A DNA stretch of 64,000 nucleotides from Streptomyces candidus (GTDB lineage: Bacteria > Actinomycetota > Actinomycetes > Streptomycetales > Streptomycetaceae). Under the pieces are notes generated by a model, which was not told the origin of the DNA, ran no database searches, and worked only from the letters and a program-made list of their open reading frames with translations. How positions within the stretch are numbered: the stretch's first letter is position 1; the number at the start of each line of letters is the position of its first letter. Location: contig NZ_JACHEM010000011.1 in NCBI RefSeq assembly GCF_014207445.1, forward strand, positions 124,001 to 188,000, written 5' to 3'. The position numbers and the translations under genes are program-made. Of the stretch, positions 17,475 through 26,414 are shown one piece after another.

Positions 17475-18980
17475 GTGAAGAGGATCTTCCACGCACCGGA
17501 TCCGGGCCTGATGCGCTTGCGCAGCGGGCTCCGGGCCGTTCTGGGCATCGGGCTGGCGGTGTCGCTCTCCGGCCTGGTCGGCCATTCGCTGGCCGCGGCG
17601 ATCACGGCCGGGCTGGCCGCGCTGCTGGCGCTCTTCACGGTCACCGACTCCACCGTCCGCAAGCAGGCGGTCACCACCGCGCTGCTGCCCGTCGTCGGCT
17701 TCCCGGTCCTGGCGCTGGCGACGATGCTGCACGACTACTCGTGGCTGCGTGACGGAGCGTTCCTCGCCGTGGTGTGCGCGGGTGTCTACGCCAGGCGCTG
17801 GGGTCCGCGCGGACACGCCCTGGGAATCTTCGCGTTCATGTCCTTCTTCATGACGCAGTTCCTGCATGCCGTACCGGCTCAGCTGCCCGAGCTGTACGCG
17901 GCCGTCCTCCTCGCCCTGGCCGCTTCCTCGACGGTGCGGTTCGGATTCTGGTGCTACGAGAAGCGTGTACCCCCGCCGGTCGTTCCCGCCGCCGAACCCG
18001 CCCGCGGCCTGGCCCGGGTCACCACCCGGCAGGCTGTCCAGGCGACCGTGGCCTCCGCGTTCGCCCTTGGAGCGGGCCAGTTCCTGTCCGAGGAGCGCTG
18101 GTACTGGGCCGTCGGCACCGTCTGGTGGATCTTCGTGAACACCACCTCGCGCGGAGAGACCCTCGTCCGGGGCTTCCGCCGGGTGGCCGGCACGCTCACC
18201 GGCATCGCCATCGGCCTGGTCGTGGCGGTGGAACTGGACGGGGCGCCGGTGCCCACCGCCGTCCTGGTGGCGGTCTGCGTCTTCGGGATCTTCTACACCG
18301 CCGCAGTCTCGTACACCTGGATGATGCTCGCGGTGACCCTGATGGCCGGCCTGCTGTACGGGCTGCTCGGCGTCCTGGACCACGACCTCCTGGTCCTGCG
18401 CCTCGCGGAGACGGGGGTCGGCGCCCTCGGGGTGGCGCTGGCGGTGCTGATCGTGCTGCCCGTCTCCACCCATGCGACGACCCACGCGTGGGTCCATCGT
18501 GCCGTGCAGTGCGTGCACACCTGCACCGCCGACGCCGCGGCCCGGCTCGCGGGGGACCCCGTCGCGGACCCCGCCCGGAGCGTGGCCGAACTCGAACTCC
18601 TGCTGGGACGCGTCCGGCTCTCGCTCGCCCCGCTCGTCCACCCCCTGAGCCCGCTGCGCGGCAGGAAGGACCGGGCACGCCAGGTGCTGGCCCTGCTGGA
18701 CGACTGCGTACGGGACGTACGTGCGCTCGCCCGGATCGCCGCGGACGCGGAAGCGTCCCACGACGCACGCCTCACCGCCGCGTGCTGGCGGGTGGAACGC
18801 GCGGTGGAAGCCCTGACGACCCCGGGGCGCACGTACGAGAAGGACGAGCCGGTCACCGGCGAGGAGCACGCCGCCGAGGTGACGGCCCTGGTCCACGTCC
18901 ACGCGATCGTGCGCGCACTGGAACAACTGGCCGCGCCTCTGGGCGCGCGACCGGAATCCTCCTCGGCCGGGAACTGCTGA
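17475..18980 (+). CDS. FUSC-family membrane protein
   Basis: 501 residues from GTG 17475 (an in-frame ATG at 17355 would add 40 residues without membrane or domain character). Two sets of about five or six membrane helices (about 15-150 and 175-310) surround a central loop, the FUSC/aromatic-acid-exporter layout (second block QAVQATVASAFALGAGQFLS ... YWAVGTVWWIFV). The C-terminal 190 residues are cytoplasmic and helical. Probably an exporter of aromatic or other small acids. Divergent from the Lrp gene, a candidate regulator. Confidence 0.82.
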   Translation: MKRIFHAPDPGLMRLRSGLRAVLGIGLAVSLSGLVGHSLAAAITAGLAALLALFTVTDSTVRKQAVTTALLPVVGFPVLALATMLHDYSWLRDGAFLAVVCAGVYARRWGPRGHALGIFAFMSFFMTQFLHAVPAQLPELYAAVLLALAASSTVRFGFWCYEKRVPPPVVPAAEPARGLARVTTRQAVQATVASAFALGAGQFLSEERWYWAVGTVWWIFVNTTSRGETLVRGFRRVAGTLTGIAIGLVVAVELDGAPVPTAVLVAVCVFGIFYTAAVSYTWMMLAVTLMAGLLYGLLGVLDHDLLVLRLAETGVGALGVALAVLIVLPVSTHATTHAWVHRAVQCVHTCTADAAARLAGDPVADPARSVAELELLLGRVRLSLAPLVHPLSPLRGRKDRARQVLALLDDCVRDVRALARIAADAEASHDARLTAACWRVERAVEALTTPGRTYEKDEPVTGEEHAAEVTALVHVHAIVRALEQLAAPLGARPESSSAGNC

Positions 18981-19082
18981 CCCGACGGACGACGGGCACC
19001 CGGCCCCCCGACTGCGCAGGGCCCCGCGAGCGTCCGCACCCGGGTGCGCCGGGCCCCGTGCAGGCCCGGCGCCGCCTCGGAC

Positions 19083-21437
19083 TCAGCCCGCCCAGGTCCA
19101 GTCGGCGACCTCGGGGAGATCCACCCCGTGTGCCCGGACCCAGGAGCGGTGGCGGGTACGGGTGTCCGCCATGGTCTGCCGGAGGGCGGCCGCCCGCACG
19201 GCGAGTCCCGGCACGCGGTCGATGACGTCCATGACGAGCCGGTAGCGGTCGAGGTCGTTGCGTACGACCATGTCGAAGGGCGTCGTCGTGCTGCCCGACT
19301 CCTTGTACCCGCGGACGTGCAGGTGCGGGTGGCCGGTGCGGCGGTAGGCCAGGCGATGCACCAGCCAGGGGTAGCCGTGGTACGCGAAGATCACCGGTTT
19401 GTCGGTGGTGAACAGGGCGTCGTACTCGGAATCCGGCATGCCGTGCGGGTGCTCCTCGTGCGGCAGCAGTCGCGTCATGTCGACCACGTTGACCACCCGG
19501 ACGGCGAGTGTGGGCAGGTGGCGGCGCAGCAGCTGGGCCGCCACCAGGACTTCCAGGGTGGGCACGTCGCCCGCGCACGCGAGGACGACGTCCGGCTCGC
19601 CGGCCGGGCCCTCCGTACCCGCCCATTCCCAGACGCCCGCACCGCGCGCGCAGTGGGCACGGGCCTCGTCCAGCGAGAGCCAGTCGAAGCCGGGCTGCTT
19701 GCCCGCCACGACGACGTTGACGTAGTCCCGGCTGCGCAGGACGTGGTCGGCGACGGACAGCAGGGTGTTGGTGTCCGGCGGCAGGTAGACGCGGACCGCC
19801 TCGGGACTCTTGTTGAGGACGTGGTCCACGAAGCCGGGGTCCTGGTGGCTGAAACCGTTGTGGTCCTGCTGCCACACGTGCGACGTGAGGAGGTAGTTGA
19901 GGGACGGCACGGGGACCCGCCAGGACAGTGCGCGCGAGGTCTTCAGCCACTTGATGTGCTGGTTGACCATGGAGTCGACGATGTGCACGAACGCCTCGTA
20001 GCAGGAGAACAGGCCGTGCCTGCCGGTGAGGTGGTAGCCCTCCAGCCAGCCCTGGCAGGTGTGCTCGGAGAGGATCTCCATCACCCGGCCGTTCCCGGAG
20101 AGGTGCTCGTCGGTCGGCAGGACCCCCGCCTGCCAGGCCTTCGCGGTGGCGTCGAAGAGTGCGCCGAGCCGGTTGGAGTGCGTCTCGTCGGGGCCCACCA
20201 CTCGGAAGTTCCTGGACTCGGCGGTGTCCCGCATGATCCTGGCGAGCAGCCCGCCGAGGACCCGGGTCGGTTCGTGCACGGACGCGCCCGGTTTGTCGAC
20301 GGCGACGGCGAACTCCTCCAGCGGTGGCACCGGCAGGTCGCGGGTGAGCAGGCCGCCATTGGCGTGCGGGGTCGCGCCCAGACGACGGGTTCCCTCCGGC
20401 ACGCAGGACAGGACCTGGGCAGTGGGACGGCCGTCCGCGTCGAAGAGCTCCTCGGGACGGTACGAGCGCAGCCACGCCTCCAACTGCCGCAGATGCTCCG
20501 GATTCTCGCGTACGGAGGACAGCGGTACCTGGTGCGAGCGCCAGGTGTTCTCCACCGGTTCGCCGTCGACGGTCGCGGGGCCGGTCCAGCCCTTGGGCGT
20601 ACGGAGCACGATCATCGGCCACCGGGGGCGGTCCGGTGCGCCCCCTGCCGTACGGGCCGCCCGCTGAACGGCGGTGATGCGCTCCAGCGCCTGGTCCATG
20701 GCCGTGGCCATCGCGCGGTGGACGGTGGCCGGGTCGTCGCCCGTGACGTACAGCGGGTCGTGTCCGTAGCCCCTGAGCAGGGAGTCGAGTTCGGCCTCGG
20801 GGATGCGGGCGAGAACGGCCGGGTTGGCGATCTTGTAGCCGTTGAGGTGCAGGATCGGAAGGACGGCGCCGTCGTGGACGGGGTCGAGGAACTTGTTGGA
20901 GTGCCAGGACGCGGCGAGAGGTCCTGTCTCGGCCTCGCCGTCCCCGATCACGCAGGCGACCAACAGGTCCGGGTTGTCGAGGGCGGCGCCGTAGGCGTGG
21001 GAGAGGGAGTAGCCGAGCTCACCGCCCTCGTGGATCGAACCGGGCGTCTCGGGCGCCACGTGGCTGGGCACGCCGCCGGGGAACGAGAACTGCCGGAACA
21101 GCTTCGCCATGCCTTCCGCGTCCCGTGTGACGTCGGGGTAGATCTCGCTGTAGGTGCCCTCCAGCCAGGAGTTGGCGAGGACGGCCGGGCCGCCGTGACC
21201 GGGACCCCAGATGCACAGGGCGTCCCGTCCGTGCTGCGCGATGACGCGGTTGAGGTGGGTGTGGACGAGGTTGAGGCCGGGCGAGGTGCCCCAGTGGCCG
21301 AGCAGACGGGGCTTGATGTGCTCGGGGCGCAGCGGTTCGGTGAGGAGGGGGTTGTCCAGGAGGTAGATCTGGCCGACGGCCAGGTAGTTGGCGGCCCGCC
21401 AGTGGGCGTTCAGTTCGGCGAATTCGTCGCGTGCCAC
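19083..21437 (-). CDS. xfp: Phosphoketolase (xylulose-5-P / fructose-6-P)
   Basis: 784 residues, the normal length for XFP (about 790). Thiamine-diphosphate enzyme that splits xylulose-5-P or fructose-6-P with phosphate to acetyl-phosphate plus an aldose phosphate. Visible blocks: HWRAANYLAVGQIYLLDN, LLGHWGTSPGLN, GPGHGGPAVLAN, the TPP site GDGEAETGPLAASWH, and the C-terminal NVVVAGKQPGFDWLSLDEA. GTG at 21437 has GGAG 8 bases upstream and gives the family N-terminus. No acetate kinase gene is adjacent, unlike in many bacteria. Convergent with the FUSC gene. Confidence 0.95.
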   Translation of the reverse strand: MARDEFAELNAHWRAANYLAVGQIYLLDNPLLTEPLRPEHIKPRLLGHWGTSPGLNLVHTHLNRVIAQHGRDALCIWGPGHGGPAVLANSWLEGTYSEIYPDVTRDAEGMAKLFRQFSFPGGVPSHVAPETPGSIHEGGELGYSLSHAYGAALDNPDLLVACVIGDGEAETGPLAASWHSNKFLDPVHDGAVLPILHLNGYKIANPAVLARIPEAELDSLLRGYGHDPLYVTGDDPATVHRAMATAMDQALERITAVQRAARTAGGAPDRPRWPMIVLRTPKGWTGPATVDGEPVENTWRSHQVPLSSVRENPEHLRQLEAWLRSYRPEELFDADGRPTAQVLSCVPEGTRRLGATPHANGGLLTRDLPVPPLEEFAVAVDKPGASVHEPTRVLGGLLARIMRDTAESRNFRVVGPDETHSNRLGALFDATAKAWQAGVLPTDEHLSGNGRVMEILSEHTCQGWLEGYHLTGRHGLFSCYEAFVHIVDSMVNQHIKWLKTSRALSWRVPVPSLNYLLTSHVWQQDHNGFSHQDPGFVDHVLNKSPEAVRVYLPPDTNTLLSVADHVLRSRDYVNVVVAGKQPGFDWLSLDEARAHCARGAGVWEWAGTEGPAGEPDVVLACAGDVPTLEVLVAAQLLRRHLPTLAVRVVNVVDMTRLLPHEEHPHGMPDSEYDALFTTDKPVIFAYHGYPWLVHRLAYRRTGHPHLHVRGYKESGSTTTPFDMVVRNDLDRYRLVMDVIDRVPGLAVRAAALRQTMADTRTRHRSWVRAHGVDLPEVADWTWAG

Positions 21438-22310
21438 GTGTGCTTCTCCGTATCGGTGCAGAGGGTGCGCGGGCGTGCGTGCGCGAGGAGGAAGGGGCGC
21501 GGATGTGCTCAGGGCCGGGGGACGGCGGCTCCGGGACCGGCGCCGCGTGGTGCGCTGCGGGGGCGTACGGGGCCGGGCCGGGCCCCGGCCGGTCTCTCGC
21601 GGTGCCTCGTCCCGGCCGGGAGGCGCGTGGCGGGGGCGGCGTCCGCCGACGCGGACGGTACGGAACCTCGCGCCGCCCGGCCGCGTACGGTCACGGTGCT
21701 GGGGCCGGGACGGACGGCCGCCGCGGCCATGGGGCGCCCGGTCTGCTCCCGGCGGGTGTCGGAAGACGTCCGGGAACGCCCCGGGGCCCGCTGGGCGGGG
21801 CAGCGTCGCCACTCGTCGACGGCAGTCACTCCTCCACCGTGCACCAGAGCCTCGCGGAGTGCGAGCTTCCAGGGCCCGGCGGTTCCGGTCCGGGCCACGC
21901 GGGCGCCGGCCGTGCACCGAACTGCCGGCCGTTCGGCCGCGTGATTCTCCGATGCGGGGGGAAGCGAGCAGCATGCGCAACGATCTTCGGCGAGCCGCCG
22001 GGCCGATATCCGGACCCGGTGGCCCGCCCGCTGCCGGAGTCCCGTTGGCCTCAGCGTCCGGAACAACCGCTGCGGGCACGGCATCCGGGGCGGACGCGAC
22101 GCCGCCCGGCACGCGGACGTACGACAACACCGGGCTGCGGCCCTTGTTTCCGCACCACGAGGACGCGCTGTTTGGCGTGCGGGGCGGGGCACAGTCCCGG
22201 CCGGGCGGATCGAGAACGCCCAAGCGGTTGGTCTAGACCGCCCTGCTACGGTCGCCGGGCACGGACACGGACAGGCAGGACAGGCACGGACAGGCGGAAA
22301 GGGACTGCAC
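21438..22310. other. 870-bp stretch without a convincing gene
   Basis: Divergent region between phosphoketolase and lactonase. A plus-strand frame from ATG 21973 to 22236 (87 residues, Pro/Ala-rich) has a GGGGGGAAG just upstream, but its codons often end in A or T, unlike its neighbours, and I do not accept it. Short direct repeats of CACGGACAGGC occur at 22266-22294. A long 5' leader or regulatory RNA is possible; no clear hairpin was seen. Confidence 0.4.
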
Positions 22311-23405
22311 ATGAGCGGTGACACGGCAGCAGAGAGCAGCACCGGACAGGGGCTCGACGAAGAGCCGCAGCGGGAGCGGACGAGGGCCTATATCGGCTCG
22401 TTCACCTCGGCCGGCGGGCGCGGCATCACGGCCGCGGCCGTCGATCCGGGGACCGGTGCGCTCACCGTGCTCGGCGCGACCGACGCCGTCGTCGACCCCT
22501 CGTACCTGGCACTCGCATCCGGCGGGCGGCTTCTCTACGCGGTGAGCGAGACGGACGCGGGCGCGGTCGCCGCGTTCGACACCTCGGACGCGGTGCCGCG
22601 GCTGCTGGGGGAGCCGGTGCAGGTCGGCGGCGCCTCGCCCACCCACCTCGCGCTCGCATCGGGGTACGCGGTCACCGCCAACTACGGCTCCGGCAGCGTC
22701 TCCGTACTGCCGCTGCACCCGCGGGACGGCAGCCCGCAGACGCTGTCCTGCGTGCTGGAACACCGGGGCGGCGGCCCCGACAAGGACCGGCAGGAGAGCC
22801 CGCACGCCCACCAGGTGCAGCCCGACCCCACCGGGCGCTGGGTGCTCAGTGTCGACCTCGGCAGCGACTCGGTCCGGATCTGCACGCTCATCGGCACCGG
22901 GGCCCTGAGCGTCCACGAGGAAACGGCGCTGCGCCCCGGCAGCGGCCCGCGCCACCTCGCCTTCCACCCGCGCGGCTCGCACGTGTACGTCGTGAACGAG
23001 TTGGCGCCGACTCTCACCGTGTGCGGCTGGGACGCCGTCACGGGAGCCCTCACGCCGCTGGACGAGGTCGCCCTGCTCCCGGAGGGCGCCCAGGGCCCCA
23101 GCTACGGCTCGGAGGCCGTCGTCGCTCCCGACGGACGCTTCCTGTGGGTCGCCAACCGCGGCCACGACAGCATCTCGGTGTTCACGCTCTCCCCGGACGG
23201 TGCGAGCGCCGTGCTGCGCACCACCGTGCCGTGCGGCGGGCACTGGCCGCGCGACCTCGCGCTGGACCCGACGGGCCGCCGCCTGTACGCGGCCAACGAG
23301 CGCTCGGGCGACGTCAGCTGGTTCGACGTGGACCCGGAGACCGGGGTTCCGCGCCTCACGGGCTCGGTGGCGGCACCGGCGGCGTCCTGCGTGGTCTTCG
23401 GCTGA
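22311..23405 (+). CDS. Lactonase-family beta-propeller (6-phosphogluconolactonase-like)
   Basis: 364 residues with seven blade-like repeats and the family blocks YIGSFTSAGGRGI (near 27), DPSYLALASGGRLLYAVSE, SPHAHQVQPDPTGRWV (conserved His pair), GSGPRHLAFHPRGSHVYVVNE and GGHWPRDLALDPTGRRLYAANE. This matches the Pgl/YkgB lactonase family, which hydrolyses sugar lactones. No signal peptide; the first 25 residues are polar and disordered, so it is probably cytoplasmic. AAAGGG precedes the ATG. Convergent with the CbiX-like gene. Confidence 0.9.
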   Translation: MSGDTAAESSTGQGLDEEPQRERTRAYIGSFTSAGGRGITAAAVDPGTGALTVLGATDAVVDPSYLALASGGRLLYAVSETDAGAVAAFDTSDAVPRLLGEPVQVGGASPTHLALASGYAVTANYGSGSVSVLPLHPRDGSPQTLSCVLEHRGGGPDKDRQESPHAHQVQPDPTGRWVLSVDLGSDSVRICTLIGTGALSVHEETALRPGSGPRHLAFHPRGSHVYVVNELAPTLTVCGWDAVTGALTPLDEVALLPEGAQGPSYGSEAVVAPDGRFLWVANRGHDSISVFTLSPDGASAVLRTTVPCGGHWPRDLALDPTGRRLYAANERSGDVSWFDVDPETGVPRLTGSVAAPAASCVVFG

Positions 23406-23433
23406 GCTGTACGCGGCACGCAGACGGTTCCGT

Positions 23434-23483
23434 ACGCGGAAGGGCCCGCACCCCGGTGATCCGGCGGGCGGGCCCTTCCGCGT
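23434..23483. terminator. Bidirectional terminator between convergent genes
   Basis: Perfect 16-bp arms 23434-23449 and 23468-23483 around an 18-base loop, between the stop codons of the lactonase (plus) and CbiX-like (minus) genes. Confidence 0.85.
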
Positions 23484-23499
23484 GCGGGCGATCCCATGG

Positions 23500-24426
23500 T
23501 CAGTGGACCGGGGCGCCCTGCGCCTGCTGCGGCGTGAGCCCGAGCGCCGCCGCGTACTGCGACAGCACGAGCTTGCCGATCGCCGGGTACGCGCCGAGCG
23601 GCTCGGCGAACGCGCAGCCCGCCTCCTTCGCCGCGGTCTCCAGCAGGTCGGGGGCGACCTCCGGGCCGATCAGGTACGGCGCGAGCGCCAGGTTCGCCGA
23701 ACCGGAACCGCGCAGCTGCTCGGCGATGGAGGCGATCGAGCCCTCCTCGTCGAGGGCGGCGGCCATCACCGGGACGGCGAGACGCGCGGCCAGCAGCATG
23801 CCGGTGATCCCGGCGGCCCGGACGGCCTCCTCGCCGCCGACGGTGGCCAGCACGATGCCGTCGGCCGCCGTGGTGACCGTGAACAGCCGGGCACGGTCCG
23901 CGCGCGACAGACCGGCCTCCGACAGACGCACGTGCAGTGCTTCGGCGAGCAACGGGTGCGGGCCCAGGACGTCGGTCAGTTCGGCGGCGGCGTGGCTGTC
24001 CACCAGTGCCTGCCGTATCCGGCGCATCGTGGAACCCTCGGGCCCGGCCAGCAACGGCACGACGACGGCGACCGGACCCGCCGGGGCCGCCACCTCGCGG
24101 CCGGCGGCCACGGCCAGCTCGTAACGGGCGGTGCGCTCGGCGGCGGTGTGCGCGAGCACGGCGTCCAGCGTCGGGTACTCGCCCTGGCCGTCACCGTCGA
24201 GGTAGCCGATGCGGGCGTCGAGTCCGGGCAGCTCGGAGCGGGCGATGCTGAGAAGTTCTTCCGCCAGGCTGCGCGTGACGGTGGACGGCTCGCCGGGAAC
24301 GGCGAGAACAAGGGCGGGCGCACCCTCGGGAGCGGCCACGGGCTCCGGACGGCGGTGGCGTCCGGGCTGGCGGGGGCGTGGCATTCGTACAGGCAGGCCG
24401 GAAGCGGGCCCAGTGGGGGAGCTCAT
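23500..24426 (-). CDS. CbiX/sirohydrochlorin-chelatase-like protein, N-terminal motif altered
   Basis: 308 residues with two half-repeats as in long CbiX proteins (first about 37-160, second about 165-300): PVAVVVPLLAGPEGSTMRRI in the first and SANLALAPYLIGPEVAPDLL in the second. The metal-binding HGS/HGT segment that normally begins repeat one is replaced by VLAVPGEPS, and no equivalent His is evident in repeat two. So the fold is recognisable but ferrochelatase or cobaltochelatase activity is doubtful. Many actinomycetes carry such a paralogue beside other genes. The first 35 residues are Pro/Arg-rich and may not be the true start. Confidence 0.7.
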   Translation of the reverse strand: MSSPTGPASGLPVRMPRPRQPGRHRRPEPVAAPEGAPALVLAVPGEPSTVTRSLAEELLSIARSELPGLDARIGYLDGDGQGEYPTLDAVLAHTAAERTARYELAVAAGREVAAPAGPVAVVVPLLAGPEGSTMRRIRQALVDSHAAAELTDVLGPHPLLAEALHVRLSEAGLSRADRARLFTVTTAADGIVLATVGGEEAVRAAGITGMLLAARLAVPVMAAALDEEGSIASIAEQLRGSGSANLALAPYLIGPEVAPDLLETAAKEAGCAFAEPLGAYPAIGKLVLSQYAAALGLTPQQAQGAPVH

Positions 24427-24521
24427 GGCGCCGCATGCTACTGGCTTTGCAGGTCCGGCTGTTCGGGGAGGGTGTATTCGAGAGGTATCTGTCCTGTTTT
24501 ATCCGGTGAATGCCCTTCAAA

Positions 24522-25511
24522 TCAACGGGCTTGACAACCCGATACGTGCAACATATGCGCATCGTCGGGAAATGCCAGAGTGTCCGAGGCGAGCGCGGCG
24601 GCGATCGACAGGGCCCCGGCCAGCGGATCCCCGGCGGCGGGCACCAGCCGGGCGTGCGGCACCTGCCGGGACACTTCCGCGCGAAGCGGGCCGAGCAGCG
24701 GTTCGCCCAGCTTCAGCAGTCCGCCGGTGAGGGCGACCAGGGCCTCGGTGCCGTCCGGCGGTGGACACGCCGCGAGCGCCGTCTGGGCGATGTGCCGGGC
24801 GGCCTCGCGCAGGATGCCGTCCGCCACCGGGTCCGCCGGGGCGCACGCGGCCACCTCGGGTGCGAACGAGGCGAGCACCGCAGGGCGGTCGGACCGCGGA
24901 TAGAGCAGCCCCGGCAGTCCCGCCGCGGGTCCGAACACCGCCTCCAGCCTCTCCAGCAGCGCGGGCGAACCCCCGGGGCGGCCGTCGTGGGCGCGCAGAG
25001 CCGCCTCCAGCCCCGCCCTGCCGATCCACGCACCGCCGCCGCAGTCCCCGAGGAGATGGCCCCAGCCGTCCGCCCGCCGCCACGCCCGCAGATCCGTGCC
25101 CAGCGCGATCAGCCCGGTGCCCGCGGCGACCACCGCCCCGGCCCGCGGCCCCAGCGCGCCCGCATACGCGGTGACAGCGTCGGTGGCCAGCGCCAGGCGC
25201 CGTACCCCCAGGGCGTCGGCCAGCGCCCGCGGCAGCCTGGCCCGCAGACCAACGCCCAGCGTGGCCATCCCCGCGGCGCCCACGCACACGGCGACCGGAG
25301 CACCACCCCCGACCCGGCCCGTCAACTCGGCGGCGGCGGGCAGCAGCTGCTCCAGCAGATGCCCGGCGTCGATGCCGCCGGGACCGGTGCGCACCGGAGA
25401 AGTGGACACCACCGGGGAAGTCACCGGTGTACCACTGGTGGCACCGGCGAGACCGAAGCGGACCCCGGAACCGCCGGAGTCCACGCCCAGTACGTACTGC
25501 TCCAACGGCAT
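24522..25511 (-). CDS. N-acetylglucosamine kinase-like BadF/BadG ATPase
   Basis: 329 residues of the actin-like ATPase fold: phosphate-1 motif VLGVDSGGSGVRFGLAG (about 6-22), phosphate-2 AGTGLIALG (about 130), GWGHLLGDCGGGAWIGR (about 147) and adenosine motif ALTGGLLKLGEPL (about 266). The GWGHLLGD.GG..WIG block is diagnostic of the BadF/BadG/N-acetylglucosamine-kinase group. GGAG lies 6 bases before ATG 25511. Likely phosphorylates an amino sugar in the cytoplasm. Divergent from ung. The GH109-like enzyme at 2230 would also act on amino sugars but is not linked. Confidence 0.87.
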   Translation of the reverse strand: MPLEQYVLGVDSGGSGVRFGLAGATSGTPVTSPVVSTSPVRTGPGGIDAGHLLEQLLPAAAELTGRVGGGAPVAVCVGAAGMATLGVGLRARLPRALADALGVRRLALATDAVTAYAGALGPRAGAVVAAGTGLIALGTDLRAWRRADGWGHLLGDCGGGAWIGRAGLEAALRAHDGRPGGSPALLERLEAVFGPAAGLPGLLYPRSDRPAVLASFAPEVAACAPADPVADGILREAARHIAQTALAACPPPDGTEALVALTGGLLKLGEPLLGPLRAEVSRQVPHARLVPAAGDPLAGALSIAAALASDTLAFPDDAHMLHVSGCQAR

Positions 25512-25637
25512 GGACGGCTCCGGGGACGAGAAGAACGGAAGGCGAACGGGTCCGTACCCGCGGGACGGCGGCAGATTACCGCGGTCCCGCGGGGGAGGGG
25601 CGGGGCGGGACGGACTACGCCAGTAGAGTGACGCTCC

Positions 25638-26315
25638 GTGGCAGCGAAACCATTGAACGAAGTCGTAGAGCCCGGCTGGGCGCAAGCACTGGAGCCCGTG
25701 GCGGAACGGATCGCCGCGATGGGCGACTTCCTGCGCGCGGAGGTCGCGGCCGGCCGCACCTATCTCCCCTCCGGGGCGAATGTGCTGCGTGCCTTCCAGC
25801 AGCCCTTCGAGGACGTACGGGTCCTGATCGTGGGTCAGGACCCGTATCCGACACCGGGGATGGCCATCGGGCTCAGCTTCGCGGTGGCCCCCGAGGTGCG
25901 CCCCCTGCCGGGCAGCCTGGAGAACATCTTCCGGGAACTGCACGCCGACCTCGGCCTGCCCCGGCCCTCCAACGGTGACCTCACCCCGTGGACGCGACAG
26001 GGCGTACTGCTGCTCAACAGGGCGCTCACCACCGCCCCGCGCAAGCCCGCCGCCCACCGGGGCAAGGGCTGGGAGGAGGTGACCGAGCAGGCCATCCGGG
26101 CGCTGGTCGCGCGCCGCAAGCCGCTCGTCGCCGTGCTGTGGGGGAGGGACGCCCGCAACCTGCGGCCCGTCCTCGGCGACGTACCGGCGATCGAATCGGC
26201 ACATCCCTCGCCCATGTCGGCCGACCGCGGCTTCTTCGGCTCCCGCCCCTTCAGCCGGATCAACGACCTGCTGGCCAGGCAAGGGGTCCAGCCCGTGGAC
26301 TGGCGACTGCCTTAG
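25638..26315 (+). CDS. ung: Uracil-DNA glycosylase, family 1
   Basis: 225 residues. The water-activating motif VGQDPYPTPGMAIGLSF (Asp68), LLLNRALTTAPRKP, and the DNA-intercalation/catalytic His loop SAHPSPMSADRGFFGSRPFS (His189) identify a family-1 enzyme that removes uracil from DNA to start base-excision repair. GTG start chosen by family length; its ribosome site is weak. Stands alone between an amino-sugar kinase-like gene and a BNR gene. Confidence 0.96.
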   Translation: MAAKPLNEVVEPGWAQALEPVAERIAAMGDFLRAEVAAGRTYLPSGANVLRAFQQPFEDVRVLIVGQDPYPTPGMAIGLSFAVAPEVRPLPGSLENIFRELHADLGLPRPSNGDLTPWTRQGVLLLNRALTTAPRKPAAHRGKGWEEVTEQAIRALVARRKPLVAVLWGRDARNLRPVLGDVPAIESAHPSPMSADRGFFGSRPFSRINDLLARQGVQPVDWRLP

Positions 26316-26331
26316 CGCACAACCGGGGACC

Positions 26332-26361
26332 GGGTCCGGGCGTCCGCCGGGGCCCGGACCC
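26332..26361. terminator. Bidirectional terminator after ung
   Basis: GGGTCCGGG (26332-26340) pairs with CCCGGACCC (26353-26361) over a 12-base loop, between the ends of two convergent genes. Confidence 0.6.
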
Positions 26362-26414
26362 CCGTGTGCTGTGCCCGCGCGGCAGGAAAACCGCCCGGCC
26401 GCCTCCGGTCCCCC

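Noticed and set aside
21973..22236. Pro/Ala-rich 87-residue frame with a GGGGGGAAG before its ATG
   Set aside because: Third codon positions are often A or T, unlike accepted genes here, and the product has no recognisable fold.
22266..22294. CACGGACAGGC direct repeats as a possible CRISPR or operator array
   Set aside because: Only two copies with an irregular short spacer; likely simple-sequence drift.
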